DNA of 64,000 nt from positions 30,542 to 94,541 of the IMG/VR virus record IMGVR_UViG_3300032308_001681; one strand, 5' to 3'. The notes beneath the pieces were generated by a model. It did no database searches and had not been told where the DNA came from. It saw nothing but the letters and a program-made list of their open reading frames with translations. This stretch comes from a virus. Positions 48,368-55,604 of the stretch are shown piece by piece; positions within the stretch are counted from its first letter, which is position 1; each line of letters starts with the position of its first letter. The translations under genes and the position numbers were made by a program.

Positions 48368-48724
48368 ATGAGTAGACGTGAAGAGTTTCGTAAGAGTGCT
48401 CTTTATCATGGGACCACTCATCCCTTTGAGATAGGGGACATCATTGAGCCACAACAACGTCCAGATGGCTTTAGAGAGCCTTTGGCATTTGCTGCTGAAG
48501 ACCCAAGGGCAGCTTCTGTGTTTGCGGCTGCCAAGGCACGTAAGCACGATTTGCCACCTCGCCTGTTTAACGTCGAACCCTTAGAGGATGACGACACGTA
48601 TAAGACAGAGGAGGGTCTTGGGGGCATGATGCTTTCCCGCAGTAAAAAAGGCTTTCGTGTTACAGGAAAAGCCACTCCTACGGAAAAAGACCCTTTGGGC
48701 AATACTTTGAAGTACACGCGATAA
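48368..48724 (+). CDS. Arr-like ADP-ribosyltransferase-fold protein
   Basis: A-L-Y-H-G-T-T-H-P-F-E-I-G-D-I-I-E-P is the His-bearing first strand of rifampin ADP-ribosyltransferase (Arr) proteins, A-F-A-A-E-D-P-R-A-A-S-V-F-A the second block, and F-N-V-E-P the third; K-K-G-F-R-V-T-G ends it. 118 residues fits a minimal Arr. It could ADP-ribosylate a host protein, RNA or an antibiotic. It is related to the 61,862, 62,190 and 62,784 proteins. Predicted leaderless start. Confidence 0.65.
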   Translation: MSRREEFRKSALYHGTTHPFEIGDIIEPQQRPDGFREPLAFAAEDPRAASVFAAAKARKHDLPPRLFNVEPLEDDDTYKTEEGLGGMMLSRSKKGFRVTGKATPTEKDPLGNTLKYTR

Positions 48725-48774
48725 TCTACGCGCGATTCTTCTGGGTTGGTTATCCCGCCACCCCCTAAATAATC

Positions 48775-48783
48775 TGGCACACT
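48775..48783 (+). promoter_or_regulatory. Leaderless extended -10 promoter (48,790 gene)
   Basis: TGG-CACACT, 6 bases, ATG. Identical 9-mer to the 48,368 promoter, with GGATAT between box and start. Confidence 0.7.
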
Positions 48784-48789
48784 GGATAT

Positions 48790-48999
48790 ATGAACAAGTC
48801 GCTATCTCACAGCCAGATGAGGGCACTCCACCCGGAGTTCTTTAAAGCCCCCGTAGCGGCTCGCCGTCCAACAGCAGACCTCGGTGACTTGGAGAACGCA
48901 CAGATTGTGCGTCGCCCCAAGGCAGCGCCGCCCAAGCAGACGAAAACACAAGTCATTGAACCCGGCACTATCGTGCCGCCTCGCGTCTACGGAGCATAA
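48790..48999 (+). CDS. Small basic unknown protein
   Basis: Predicted leaderless start. 69 residues, mainly disordered, Pro/Lys-rich (P-K-A-A-P-P-K-Q-T-K-T-Q). H-S-Q-M-R-A-L-H-P-E-F-F is near the start. No family is recognised. TAATG couples it to the next gene. Confidence 0.55.
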   Translation: MNKSLSHSQMRALHPEFFKAPVAARRPTADLGDLENAQIVRRPKAAPPKQTKTQVIEPGTIVPPRVYGA

Positions 49000-49706
49000 T
49001 GGCCCAGCCAGAACTTCCTGAAATTGACTGGGAAAAGTACCACGACCCTCCAACGGAGTTGACGTGGTCGCATGTTATGCATGGCAAGCAGTTTGAGCCC
49101 CACATCGCTCCTCTGGTAGAAAAGTTGGGTAGGCGAGTAGCTCACCGTCGTGCCCAACGCGAAATTGCATACGGCTCTTTGGGAGCTTTCGACAGAGAGC
49201 GGCGAGACCCAGATGCCAAACTTTACCGGGCTGCTCGACAGGCTTACTTTGATAACCAGCCGTTGCCTCGTGACGAAGTTGACAAAGAAGCCTTACCGGG
49301 CATGACGACGGCGCGTTGGGGTTACTCGGCCAGTAAAGCCAATGCAGAAAAACGTACTCTAGATAAAATGTCTGAAGTTGTAGCAGCTCGCCCCTTGCCA
49401 GAAAACATCACAATGGAACACACCTTAAGCATGGGCCAGCCGGAACTGACTGTGTACCACCATAACGAAAACGGCGTTAAGGAGGATATTGGCAGTGTTC
49501 ACTGGAACCCCGAAAACGGGTATGTGTATCACATGGCAATGGGAAGCCACCCCCAGTATGTCCCACACATGATTCTCAAAGCACATGAGATGTCCCAACA
49601 AGCTAACGGAACGGGCCCGTCGTTCTCTGACACACTCAGCTCATTCAGCAGGCGACTGCTACGGAATCAGGCCCCGGAGTTTATCCCCAGAAATCCACGA
49701 GACTAG
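48999..49706 (+). CDS. GNAT-derived protein with MAQPELP start
   Basis: M-A-Q-P-E-L-P-E-I-D-W-E recurs at 49,938. T-A-R-W-G-Y and a later W-N-P-E-N-G-Y-V-Y-H-M-A-M-G-S-H-P align with the 49,938 and 51,047 proteins, as does the end S-S-F-S-R-R-L-L-R-N-Q-A-P-E-F-I-P. The acetyl-CoA loop is lost. The middle region is unique. Probably a paralogue with a changed role. Confidence 0.55.
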   Translation: MAQPELPEIDWEKYHDPPTELTWSHVMHGKQFEPHIAPLVEKLGRRVAHRRAQREIAYGSLGAFDRERRDPDAKLYRAARQAYFDNQPLPRDEVDKEALPGMTTARWGYSASKANAEKRTLDKMSEVVAARPLPENITMEHTLSMGQPELTVYHHNENGVKEDIGSVHWNPENGYVYHMAMGSHPQYVPHMILKAHEMSQQANGTGPSFSDTLSSFSRRLLRNQAPEFIPRNPRD

Positions 49707-49734
49707 TTTTTGCTATAAATACAGTGTAGCAATC

Positions 49735-49743
49735 TGTCACAAT
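49735..49743 (+). promoter_or_regulatory. Leaderless extended -10 promoter (49,750 gene)
   Basis: TGT-CACAAT at -15 to -7 of the ATG. No Shine-Dalgarno sequence. Confidence 0.65.
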
Positions 49744-49749
49744 TTACTT

Positions 49750-49935
49750 ATGATACAGTTCAACGACCGCCGTAGCATTGGCAAAGACGTCCCGAACATG
49801 CACATGGGGAGCGGATATGACCCTAAGCGTCGGACCGACGGTGGTGGCGATTACCGCGGCGATGTAGGAGGCGCTCCTGCGATGAAAAAGCCAAAAGGAC
49901 CTAAGCCAAAGTCTCCTTCTAAAGCTCGCCGATAA
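49750..49935 (+). CDS. Small basic protein with MIxFNDRR start
   Basis: Start set by the leaderless promoter; a longer in-frame extension overlaps the previous gene and is not favoured. M-I-Q-F-N-D-R-R matches M-I-E-F-N-D-R-R at 51,977. The rest is Gly/Lys/Pro-rich and disordered, ending in K-S-P-S-K-A-R-R. 61 residues. The function is unknown. Confidence 0.6.
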   Translation: MIQFNDRRSIGKDVPNMHMGSGYDPKRRTDGGGDYRGDVGGAPAMKKPKGPKPKSPSKARR

Positions 49936-49937
49936 TC

Positions 49938-51044
49938 GTGGCTCAGCCAGAACTCCCCGGCATTGACTGGGAAAGCCAGAAGGTACAGGGGCCACAAGAC
50001 AACCCTAATCGTCGACCCCGTGGCAACTTCTACGATAACCTGTATGTAGGACAGCAGTGGCGGGACCACATTAATTCTGAACGCCGACGTGTATTCCTCA
50101 GGCACTTTGGTGTTGGGTACGACACCGGAGACGCCTCTGCAAGGGCTAGCATGCTGGCTGACCCCGATTATCATGCTGTAGAGGATTTAAGCAAAAAGAT
50201 TAACGAGGCATACGGCGTTCCGGGCAGCGCTAGCTTTGACCATGTAAAGAACGCTCCGGTGTATCAGCCACTGTCGACGATGTCCAGCAAGCGTTGGGGC
50301 TACACCAATGACGAAGGAAAAGCTGAACAGCAGGGGCTTGACAAACTTAAAATCGCCTCGCGTCGCGAGATGCCAGCTAACTACAGCATGTACGTGGAAA
50401 AACCAGAACCCGGCGAAGAACCCCACTACGCTATAGGCCTAATGCACTTTGGCGAGAAGGTCGGCCACCTTGGCTGGAGCGGAAAGACCGGTCATGTGTA
50501 TGGTCTTAGCGTTGATGAGCCGCATCGTGCGCTTGTGCCACGGCTGATTTCTAAGGCTCACGAGGTTTCTCACGAAGAAGGCCACACTGGCCCAACCTCG
50601 TCGAATGAACTAAGTGCGTACAGCTACAGGATAATGCGTAAGCATGCGCCAGATTTCATCCCAGAAGACACAATGGTTGAGGGTGAGGATGAGCATATGT
50701 ATGACGATGCTGTCCGCGCTCACCAAGAAGCCGCCCAGAAAGTAAAGACCAACTGGGAATTTGCCAAGCCGCATATTCTTGCCGCAATTGGAAATGACGG
50801 CGTCGCTCTTGACGACATCTCTAGACATGATTCGCGCATAACTAGTTTGCTAACGTCTGTAAACGGTGGACATCTAAATACTGCAGGCAATCACGCCAAC
50901 CGCGTGCGTGCAACCAACGACATGCTGTTTGCTAAACACGCAAGAGCTCTGCCGCGAACTGCACAGAACGCTCTAACTAACTCTGACGAGCCGCTGCGCA
51001 AGTTAACCGAGAGCGACTTCTCTGACGAATTGTATGGTCACTAA
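49938..51044 (+). CDS. GNAT-derived protein, larger paralogue
   Basis: The GTG start follows the previous stop by two bases. M-A-Q-P-E-L-P-G-I-D-W-E, then K-R-W-G-Y, then G-H-L-G-W-S-G-K-T-G-H-V-Y-G-L-S-V and R-K-H-A-P-D-F-I-P show common ancestry with the 48,999 protein. A helical C-terminal extension of about 130 residues is added. The CoA loop is absent. 368 residues. Confidence 0.55.
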   Translation: MAQPELPGIDWESQKVQGPQDNPNRRPRGNFYDNLYVGQQWRDHINSERRRVFLRHFGVGYDTGDASARASMLADPDYHAVEDLSKKINEAYGVPGSASFDHVKNAPVYQPLSTMSSKRWGYTNDEGKAEQQGLDKLKIASRREMPANYSMYVEKPEPGEEPHYAIGLMHFGEKVGHLGWSGKTGHVYGLSVDEPHRALVPRLISKAHEVSHEEGHTGPTSSNELSAYSYRIMRKHAPDFIPEDTMVEGEDEHMYDDAVRAHQEAAQKVKTNWEFAKPHILAAIGNDGVALDDISRHDSRITSLLTSVNGGHLNTAGNHANRVRATNDMLFAKHARALPRTAQNALTNSDEPLRKLTESDFSDELYGH

Positions 51045-51046
51045 TC

Positions 51047-51931
51047 ATGGAAAATCAACCGCACCTGTGGGAAGCCGCAGACAACCTGTTCTTTACTCCT
51101 GAACAGAACGCTCAGGTAGACACCGAAGGTAAGCGCCTCCGTAAGATTACGACTAGCCGCCCTCTTCCAGAAGGCTACGAGTTTAAGCACGAGGGCGCAG
51201 AGGGCCTTCTTCCTAGCGGACAACTTAACCGTGTTGAGACCAGTATTGGTGGCTTTGACTTTAACAAGGACTTTCATCGCCTACACATCAATACGACGCC
51301 TAAGCAGTACGCTGAAGGCGAGGGCTGGTCTACTCATGCGACTGTTTCGTGGAACACTAAAACAGGAAAAATAAGTTGGATAGCTAGTCAAGGCGAGCAC
51401 CTAACTCCGCACCTGCTTAATGAGGCCAACCGCTGGTCTGCCGCAAACGGCGCAACACCTCCGCTGTGGTCAGACGACATGACGACGGCTAGCCACCGTG
51501 TGGCAAATCGCCACGCAAGTATGTTTATTCCGCCAAATGCCAAGATAGACGAACAAAGCCTTCAAGCCACTAACGAGCACGCGGTTCCGTTTGTTCACCG
51601 AGTCAAAGAACACGCCGCGCGCCTACACGCGGAAACTATTCAGAGCATTGGCGCTCGGGAAAGCGACGCACGAATTGCAGGCGTTAATAATGATTACACC
51701 AAACTAACAAAGCATTTAAACAAGCTGCATCAAGCCATCTCACAAAAAAATCTTGGCAACATTTATGGGCACACAGAGGAGGCGTCAGACGCAGCCTCTT
51801 CAGTAGGCACTAATGACATCCCCGACCACCTGACTCGTCGCTGGTATGACTTGGGTGACCAAATCTCTACCTTGCACGAGGGTACCCACAGCATTGAAGA
51901 CCTTGACGAAATGATGAATTACCGGCGATAA
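51047..51931 (+). CDS. GNAT-derived protein with helical extension
   Basis: A-T-V-S-W-N-T-K-T-G-K-I-S-W-I, then H-L-L-N-E-A-N-R-W-S and N-R-H-A-S-M-F-I-P, match the two paralogues before it. The start has no shared MAQPELP tag. The C-terminal 120 residues are helical. It lies two bases after the previous stop. Catalysis is unlikely. Confidence 0.5.
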   Translation: MENQPHLWEAADNLFFTPEQNAQVDTEGKRLRKITTSRPLPEGYEFKHEGAEGLLPSGQLNRVETSIGGFDFNKDFHRLHINTTPKQYAEGEGWSTHATVSWNTKTGKISWIASQGEHLTPHLLNEANRWSAANGATPPLWSDDMTTASHRVANRHASMFIPPNAKIDEQSLQATNEHAVPFVHRVKEHAARLHAETIQSIGARESDARIAGVNNDYTKLTKHLNKLHQAISQKNLGNIYGHTEEASDAASSVGTNDIPDHLTRRWYDLGDQISTLHEGTHSIEDLDEMMNYRR

Positions 51932-51961
51932 GTTGCTTAGACCACCCAAAAACGACCAATC

Positions 51962-51970
51962 TGACACAAT
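51962..51970 (+). promoter_or_regulatory. Leaderless extended -10 promoter (51,977 gene)
   Basis: TGA-CACAAT at the fixed spacing. An AAAACGACC-like sequence is nearby but at 3 instead of 8 bases. Confidence 0.65.
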
Positions 51971-51976
51971 TACACT

Positions 51977-52174
51977 ATGATTGAATTCAATGACCGTCGT
52001 GAAGACGTGACAAGAGACTGGCGCGTAGGTAAAGTCAAGGAAATCATGGCAAATCAGCGCCAACAGGCCATCTACGACACCGGATACATCACTCCAGTGT
52101 CCGATAAAGCGCTGCAAAAGGCCGAAAAACAGCGCAAAAAGCGCATAGCTAAGGTAAAAAAGAGCCTAAAATGA
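51977..52174 (+). CDS. Small basic protein with MIxFNDRR start
   Basis: Predicted leaderless start. M-I-E-F-N-D-R-R recurs from 49,750 with different codons. The last 20 residues are mostly Lys/Arg/Ala (K-A-E-K-Q-R-K-K-R-I-A-K). 65 residues. ATGA coupling leads to the next gene. Confidence 0.6.
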   Translation: MIEFNDRREDVTRDWRVGKVKEIMANQRQQAIYDTGYITPVSDKALQKAEKQRKKRIAKVKKSLK

Positions 52175-52722
52175 CCTATTCAATGGCCGATAAGCCGTAT
52201 GTCGTGCGTAAAGGCACCATTCTTTACCACGGAACGCACGACGAGCACCTTGACGACATCCTTGGAGACGGCGTAGAGCCCTCGGGCGACCGTGTAACGG
52301 CTGGTGCAAGCGGTGTGTGGGTGTCTCCGAGCTTCCACGACGCTGAGTACTACAGCACGGGCCCCGTTGTGCACCTTGAAGCAACAAAAGACCTGCTTAT
52401 TCACCCCACACCGGCAGATAACCTAGCCAAGATTCGGCGAGCAAAGCAGCTTGTCAACGAAGAGGGCGATGAAGGCCGTACGCTTACTCCAGATGAGCTA
52501 AAGGACTACGGTTATGAAGGAATCGACCGCAGCCATGCCGATGACGTTTCGCATGTCATTGGCCAAACAGGCTATGAAGGCCATTGGGACCCGTTTAACG
52601 GTGCCCACGAGATGGCTATCTACAATCCCGAGCACTTGAAGCCAGTTGGCCACACGGATGGAGACATGAAGTTTCATCCCCTCAACCCCGCACTTAATGG
52701 AGCACAGTTTAATCGTGGCTGA
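52171..52722 (+). CDS. ADP-ribosyltransferase-like protein
   Basis: T-I-L-Y-H-G-T-H-D-E-H-L is an ART first strand, G-V-W-V-S-P-S-F-H-D-A-E-Y-Y the second block, and H-E-M-A-I-Y-N-P-E-H-L-K-P the last, with Glu at the usual catalytic place. This is the H-Y-E type layout. 183 residues, larger than Arr-like members. A host-protein target is likely but unknown. Confidence 0.6.
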   Translation: MTYSMADKPYVVRKGTILYHGTHDEHLDDILGDGVEPSGDRVTAGASGVWVSPSFHDAEYYSTGPVVHLEATKDLLIHPTPADNLAKIRRAKQLVNEEGDEGRTLTPDELKDYGYEGIDRSHADDVSHVIGQTGYEGHWDPFNGAHEMAIYNPEHLKPVGHTDGDMKFHPLNPALNGAQFNRG

Positions 52723-52903
52723 CAACAGGAAAACACGTCTTCTTGACGCCCTTGAGGACATCACAGACTACGCGGCTATGGTTAAGGGCTCTATGACAGC
52801 TCTTCAAGAGGCCGGGTTGAGCCAACTTGGTGCTGAAGCCGTTTTGCTTAATTTGCTGAACATCCCCGGCTATGAGAGCGACGACTGGGACGACAAAGAC
52901 TAG
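52715..52903 (+). CDS. Small helical acidic protein
   Basis: The GTG overlapping the ART stop by 8 bases is chosen over an in-frame ATG 18 bases earlier. 62 residues; L-L-D-A-L-E-D-I-T-D-Y-A-A-M-V is an amphipathic helix, and the end is acidic. Might be an immunity or partner protein of the ART before it, which is a guess. Confidence 0.5.
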   Translation: MADNRKTRLLDALEDITDYAAMVKGSMTALQEAGLSQLGAEAVLLNLLNIPGYESDDWDDKD

Positions 52904-52924
52904 CCGTACAATACGTACATAACC

Positions 52925-52933
52925 TGCCAAAAT
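52925..52933 (+). promoter_or_regulatory. Leaderless extended -10 promoter (52,940 gene)
   Basis: TGC-CAAAAT at the fixed spacing, followed by ATATTT and ATG. Confidence 0.65.
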
Positions 52934-52939
52934 ATATTT

Positions 52940-53737
52940 ATGGGTAGACCAAGGCTTCCGGGGCGTCCAGCGCCTAAATTTGGTGGAAAAGCGTATTACC
53001 GGCAGGTAACTGCTGGGTTGCATCCGCCTGCCATGTTTGCAACGCCCGAAGAGATTGTTAGTACGCACAATTTGGCCGACATGGTGTACTACTCGGACAT
53101 GGAACGCCCCGGCCTTACGCGGAATCAGACTCGCGCTGAGAAAAACGCCGTACTTGAGGCAAAACGGAATGACTTTATCGGCGGGGCTCTTGCGGACTCT
53201 GTTGCTACGCACGGATATGTAGACGACACCAGCGCTGACCCGTACCACAGCATTCAGCTGACCGCAGAAGACCATATGACGCATGGTGGCGGCCCGGTTC
53301 TTGGCCCAGTCTTGCTCGGAGGCCACCACCGAATTGCTTTAATGCACAAAGAAGCTCCAAATGACTTTCGTCTAATCCAGACCGCCCGCAACTTTAGCGA
53401 GGCGACTGCACCTACGCAACCGCCTAAGCCGGAACTGGTACAGGGAATACATTCGGCTCGAGGACATCTCAACGAGATACACGCTTTGATGCAGCAAGCG
53501 GTACCCCCGCAGTACGCTACTTCTTTGCGAGATAGCGTAAATGACATTCACGAAGCTTTGCTGGGGTTGCACCGCGTAACCGGTGATGTTGACCGTAGTC
53601 GTCGCCACGCCTTTTTAAATGACGCTGTTTCTCATTTGGACAACCTTGCAGAAGGGTTCCCCACTAACCCTTCAATTAATGCAAAAGTAGTTGGCCTTCA
53701 AAATCACCTAGAAGACATGTGGAATCACGTAAATTAG
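52940..53737 (+). CDS. ParB-like nuclease-domain protein
   Basis: L-G-G-H-H-R-I-A-L-M is the G-H-H-R motif of ParB/sulfiredoxin-fold proteins, preceded by P-Y-H-S-I-Q-L-T. A helical C-terminal half (about 160-265) follows. Such domains bind or cleave nucleic acid or use CTP. In phages they are common parts of polyvalent proteins. Predicted leaderless start. Confidence 0.55.
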   Translation: MGRPRLPGRPAPKFGGKAYYRQVTAGLHPPAMFATPEEIVSTHNLADMVYYSDMERPGLTRNQTRAEKNAVLEAKRNDFIGGALADSVATHGYVDDTSADPYHSIQLTAEDHMTHGGGPVLGPVLLGGHHRIALMHKEAPNDFRLIQTARNFSEATAPTQPPKPELVQGIHSARGHLNEIHALMQQAVPPQYATSLRDSVNDIHEALLGLHRVTGDVDRSRRHAFLNDAVSHLDNLAEGFPTNPSINAKVVGLQNHLEDMWNHVN

Positions 53738-53766
53738 GCAGATAGCCTTCTCAAACTGATTTCACC

Positions 53767-53775
53767 TGTCAAAAT
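53767..53775 (+). promoter_or_regulatory. Leaderless extended -10 promoter (53,782 gene)
   Basis: TGT-CAAAAT at the fixed spacing. Confidence 0.65.
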
Positions 53776-53781
53776 TGAGCT

Positions 53782-53988
53782 ATGGCACTTCGTAACCTCA
53801 GCGCTGCACAGCAGGGCGACGACGACTCTTTACAGACTGATGCGTGGGGAAACGAAGATACTACGCGCCGTTCGTACGTTGGGCGTAAAGAACGTCGTAT
53901 TATAGAGTTTATTGAAGCGCAAGAAGCTCAGCAGGAACTTGCGGACGATGTCCTCAAGCGGCACGTTAAAGTTCAGAAGCTTGGATAA
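53782..53988 (+). CDS. Small helical unknown protein
   Basis: Predicted leaderless start. 68 residues; R-K-E-R-R-I-I-E-F-I-E-A-Q-E-A-Q-Q-E-L forms a long charged helix. No family is recognised. Confidence 0.6.
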   Translation: MALRNLSAAQQGDDDSLQTDAWGNEDTTRRSYVGRKERRIIEFIEAQEAQQELADDVLKRHVKVQKLG

Positions 53989-53990
53989 GA

Positions 53991-54050
53991 ATGTCAGCGA
54001 CTACATCTGGAGCAAAGTTTGTGCAGAACACCTTGGGCGGACCACGTTAA
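53991..54050 (+). CDS. Possible 19-residue peptide
   Basis: A short frame two bases after the previous stop and three before the next start. The chain of close spacing suggests coupling, but no other support exists. A longer frame starting at 53,912 in another phase is probably a shadow. Confidence 0.25.
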   Translation: MSATTSGAKFVQNTLGGPR

Positions 54051-54053
54051 CTT

Positions 54054-54158
54054 ATGCTGACGTGTACAGAGTGCGGAGATACGTCCACGGTGCTGTGGTT
54101 GGGCCGATGTGAAGAATGTTGGAACGACGTCGGCCGTCGTCTAGATGACGACAAGTAA
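54054..54158 (+). CDS. 34-residue zinc-ribbon peptide
   Basis: L-T-C-T-E-C-G and R-C-E-E-C-W give a complete four-Cys ribbon within 22 residues. Start lies just behind the preceding mini frame. Its Cys pattern is unlikely by chance. It may bind DNA or RNA. Confidence 0.5.
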   Translation: MLTCTECGDTSTVLWLGRCEECWNDVGRRLDDDK

Positions 54159-54164
54159 ACCTTC

Positions 54165-54173
54165 TGATAGGAT
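54165..54173 (+). promoter_or_regulatory. Leaderless extended -10 promoter (54,181 gene)
   Basis: TGA-TAGGAT, 7 bases, ATG. Better hexamer than the CAMAMT group but one base further away. Confidence 0.65.
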
Positions 54174-54180
54174 GATTGTT

Positions 54181-54417
54181 ATGAATACTGCATATTACAT
54201 TGGAACTGCTAGCGAGTACCGCTCCGGAGATGTCGTCAAGGAGATTGACTTCTACAACACTGCGGAGCTTGCAAAGTACGCTGCACAGAAGAAGGCCACC
54301 GATGCAGGGGCTCTCTTTGGCATGGTGTACGAAATCTCACACGAAGTACTTGAAGACACAACGCCACACAGCCGAGTGCCAGCTACTATTCTGCGGTTTG
54401 TAGACTGGTCGATTTAA
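54181..54417 (+). CDS. Small unknown protein
   Basis: The predicted leaderless ATG is preferred to an in-frame ATG 36 bases upstream. 78 residues: Y-I-G-T-A-S-E-Y-R-S-G-D-V-V-K-E-I-D-F-Y, then a helix, then a strand pair ending R-F-V-D-W-S-I. No family is recognised. Confidence 0.55.
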   Translation: MNTAYYIGTASEYRSGDVVKEIDFYNTAELAKYAAQKKATDAGALFGMVYEISHEVLEDTTPHSRVPATILRFVDWSI

Positions 54418-54423
54418 GGCAAA

Positions 54424-55050
54424 ATGCCGAACTACGAGGACCCTATCTATCCCGGGTATCCGGTGCTTACGTGGGGCCGAAAGAAAGAACCGCCTAAACC
54501 ACTTCGCATTGAAGTGCAGGATGATAAGGAACCACGTATGACTGTAACTCCTCAAAAGCTGATAAAAGCTCAGACCGCCCCTGCACGACGCCCCTCGCGT
54601 GCCCGTACAGGCGCTCAGGCGCGTATTAACGCCGATAACATCTGGCTGTACAGGTTTATTACACTAGGCGTAATTGCGGGCGCCCTAGCGGCATTTGCGA
54701 CCTCTTGGGCAGGTCTGCTGTATGTTGCTCAGTGGCAGGCACTTCCTTCTGAATGGCAGTGGCTTACCCCCGTCATGATTGACATCCCCATCGTTGTGTT
54801 GACGCTTGCTGCCCTAGCCAAGCGCTCTCGTGGGGAGAACCACTATTGGTTCCTTTCTTTTGCCATCTTCCTTACTGCCTTGTCAGGAGTAGCTAACTTT
54901 GCGCACACAGTATCTGTTCGTGGCCTTACTGACTACACAGACTGGGTAGGTGCGGGCCTCAATACCTTTGCCCCTGCGTTTGTTTTGCTGACGACTGAGG
55001 TTCTTGGAAGCCTTGTAACCCGTCCTACGGTTACCAAAAAGCGGAAGTAA
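54424..55050 (+). CDS. DUF2637-like membrane protein
   Basis: A basic, disordered N-terminus (about 75 residues) leads to four transmembrane segments (about 77-97, 112-127, 137-157, 172-192). W-L-T-P-V-M-I-D-I-P-I-V is typical of DUF2637/SpdB-like proteins of actinobacterial mobile elements, where they aid DNA transfer or excision. Starts six bases after the previous stop without strong ribosome site. Confidence 0.6.
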   Translation: MPNYEDPIYPGYPVLTWGRKKEPPKPLRIEVQDDKEPRMTVTPQKLIKAQTAPARRPSRARTGAQARINADNIWLYRFITLGVIAGALAAFATSWAGLLYVAQWQALPSEWQWLTPVMIDIPIVVLTLAALAKRSRGENHYWFLSFAIFLTALSGVANFAHTVSVRGLTDYTDWVGAGLNTFAPAFVLLTTEVLGSLVTRPTVTKKRK

Positions 55051-55055
55051 GACTC

Positions 55056-55064
55056 TGTCACACT
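55056..55064 (+). promoter_or_regulatory. Leaderless extended -10 promoter (55,071 mini frame)
   Basis: TGT-CACACT, identical to the 47,884 box, at the fixed distance from a GTG. It drives a frame of only 10 codons. Confidence 0.6.
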
Positions 55065-55070
55065 AGAGGT

Positions 55071-55103
55071 GTGACTGTTTTTGCTTATTTGGACGCTGCC
55101 TAG
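55071..55103 (+). CDS. 10-residue leaderless mini frame, coupled
   Basis: GTG, nine further codons, then TAG, whose G is the first base of the next GTG. The product would be M-T-V-F-A-Y-L-D-A-A. It lets ribosomes that load at the leaderless start re-initiate on the following gene, which lacks its own site. Confidence 0.5.
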   Translation: MTVFAYLDAA

Positions 55104-55267
55104 TGGAGCCTACCGAATCCTTTAATCAAGGAATTCAGGATGCTCTTAGGGCCGCCCAAGAACAAGCAAACAGGGAGGGCCGGTCTATTCGTGTCCCCGG
55201 AGGGTGGGTTAACCCATCTTCGGCGGCTTTAGCCAAGCGTCCTAAGGATAAAAATGAGAAAGCCTGA
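55103..55267 (+). CDS. 54-residue unknown protein
   Basis: The GTG shares one base with the mini-frame stop (TAGTG). No Shine-Dalgarno sequence. N-Q-G-I-Q-D-A-L-R-A-A-Q-E-Q-A is a helix, then R-V-P-G-G-W-V-N-P. The stop overlaps the next start. The gene is too short for most callers. Confidence 0.55.
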   Translation: MEPTESFNQGIQDALRAAQEQANREGRSIRVPGGWVNPSSAALAKRPKDKNEKA

Positions 55268-55517
55268 ATTTGAGAAGGGCTCAAGAGAGCACGCTCTGTG
55301 GCACGGCGATGTGCCCGAGACTGTCCCCAACGACAGCGGTTACGGAAGCAAAATCGAGTACCCGGCACTTCCTTGCTCTGCAGGCCATTGCCCAGCTAAG
55401 TTCTGGGGCGAAAGCAGCCGCAATGCTCACATTGACTTTAGGCACAGCGAATCGCCCTTGCGTCAAAGCCAGAACGATGAGTGGGCTAACGACTACCGCG
55501 GGCCCGGAGAACGGTGA
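55254..55517 (+). CDS. Unknown protein with C2H2-like spacing
   Basis: H-A-L-W-H-G-D-V-P is near the start. C-S-A-G-H-C-P and N-A-H-I-D-F-R-H give a C-x4-C ... H-x4-H arrangement, possibly a zinc finger. 87 residues. It overlaps the preceding gene by 14 bases. Confidence 0.5.
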   Translation: MRKPEFEKGSREHALWHGDVPETVPNDSGYGSKIEYPALPCSAGHCPAKFWGESSRNAHIDFRHSESPLRQSQNDEWANDYRGPGER

Positions 55518-55519
55518 GC

Positions 55520-55549
55520 TTGCATAATGCTTTTGCAGGTTAGTAGGAT
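55520..55549 (+). promoter_or_regulatory. Candidate promoter for the first M23 peptidase
   Basis: TTGCAT and TAGGAT are 18 bases apart. Predicted +1 is about 50 bases before the ATG, which has an AAGGAG site, so this gene has a normal leader, unlike its neighbours. Confidence 0.5.
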
Positions 55550-55604
55550 GGCTGAAGCTTAAACGTAACACCCCACTGCACCCAATCCCCTAAGGAGTAA
55601 GAGC

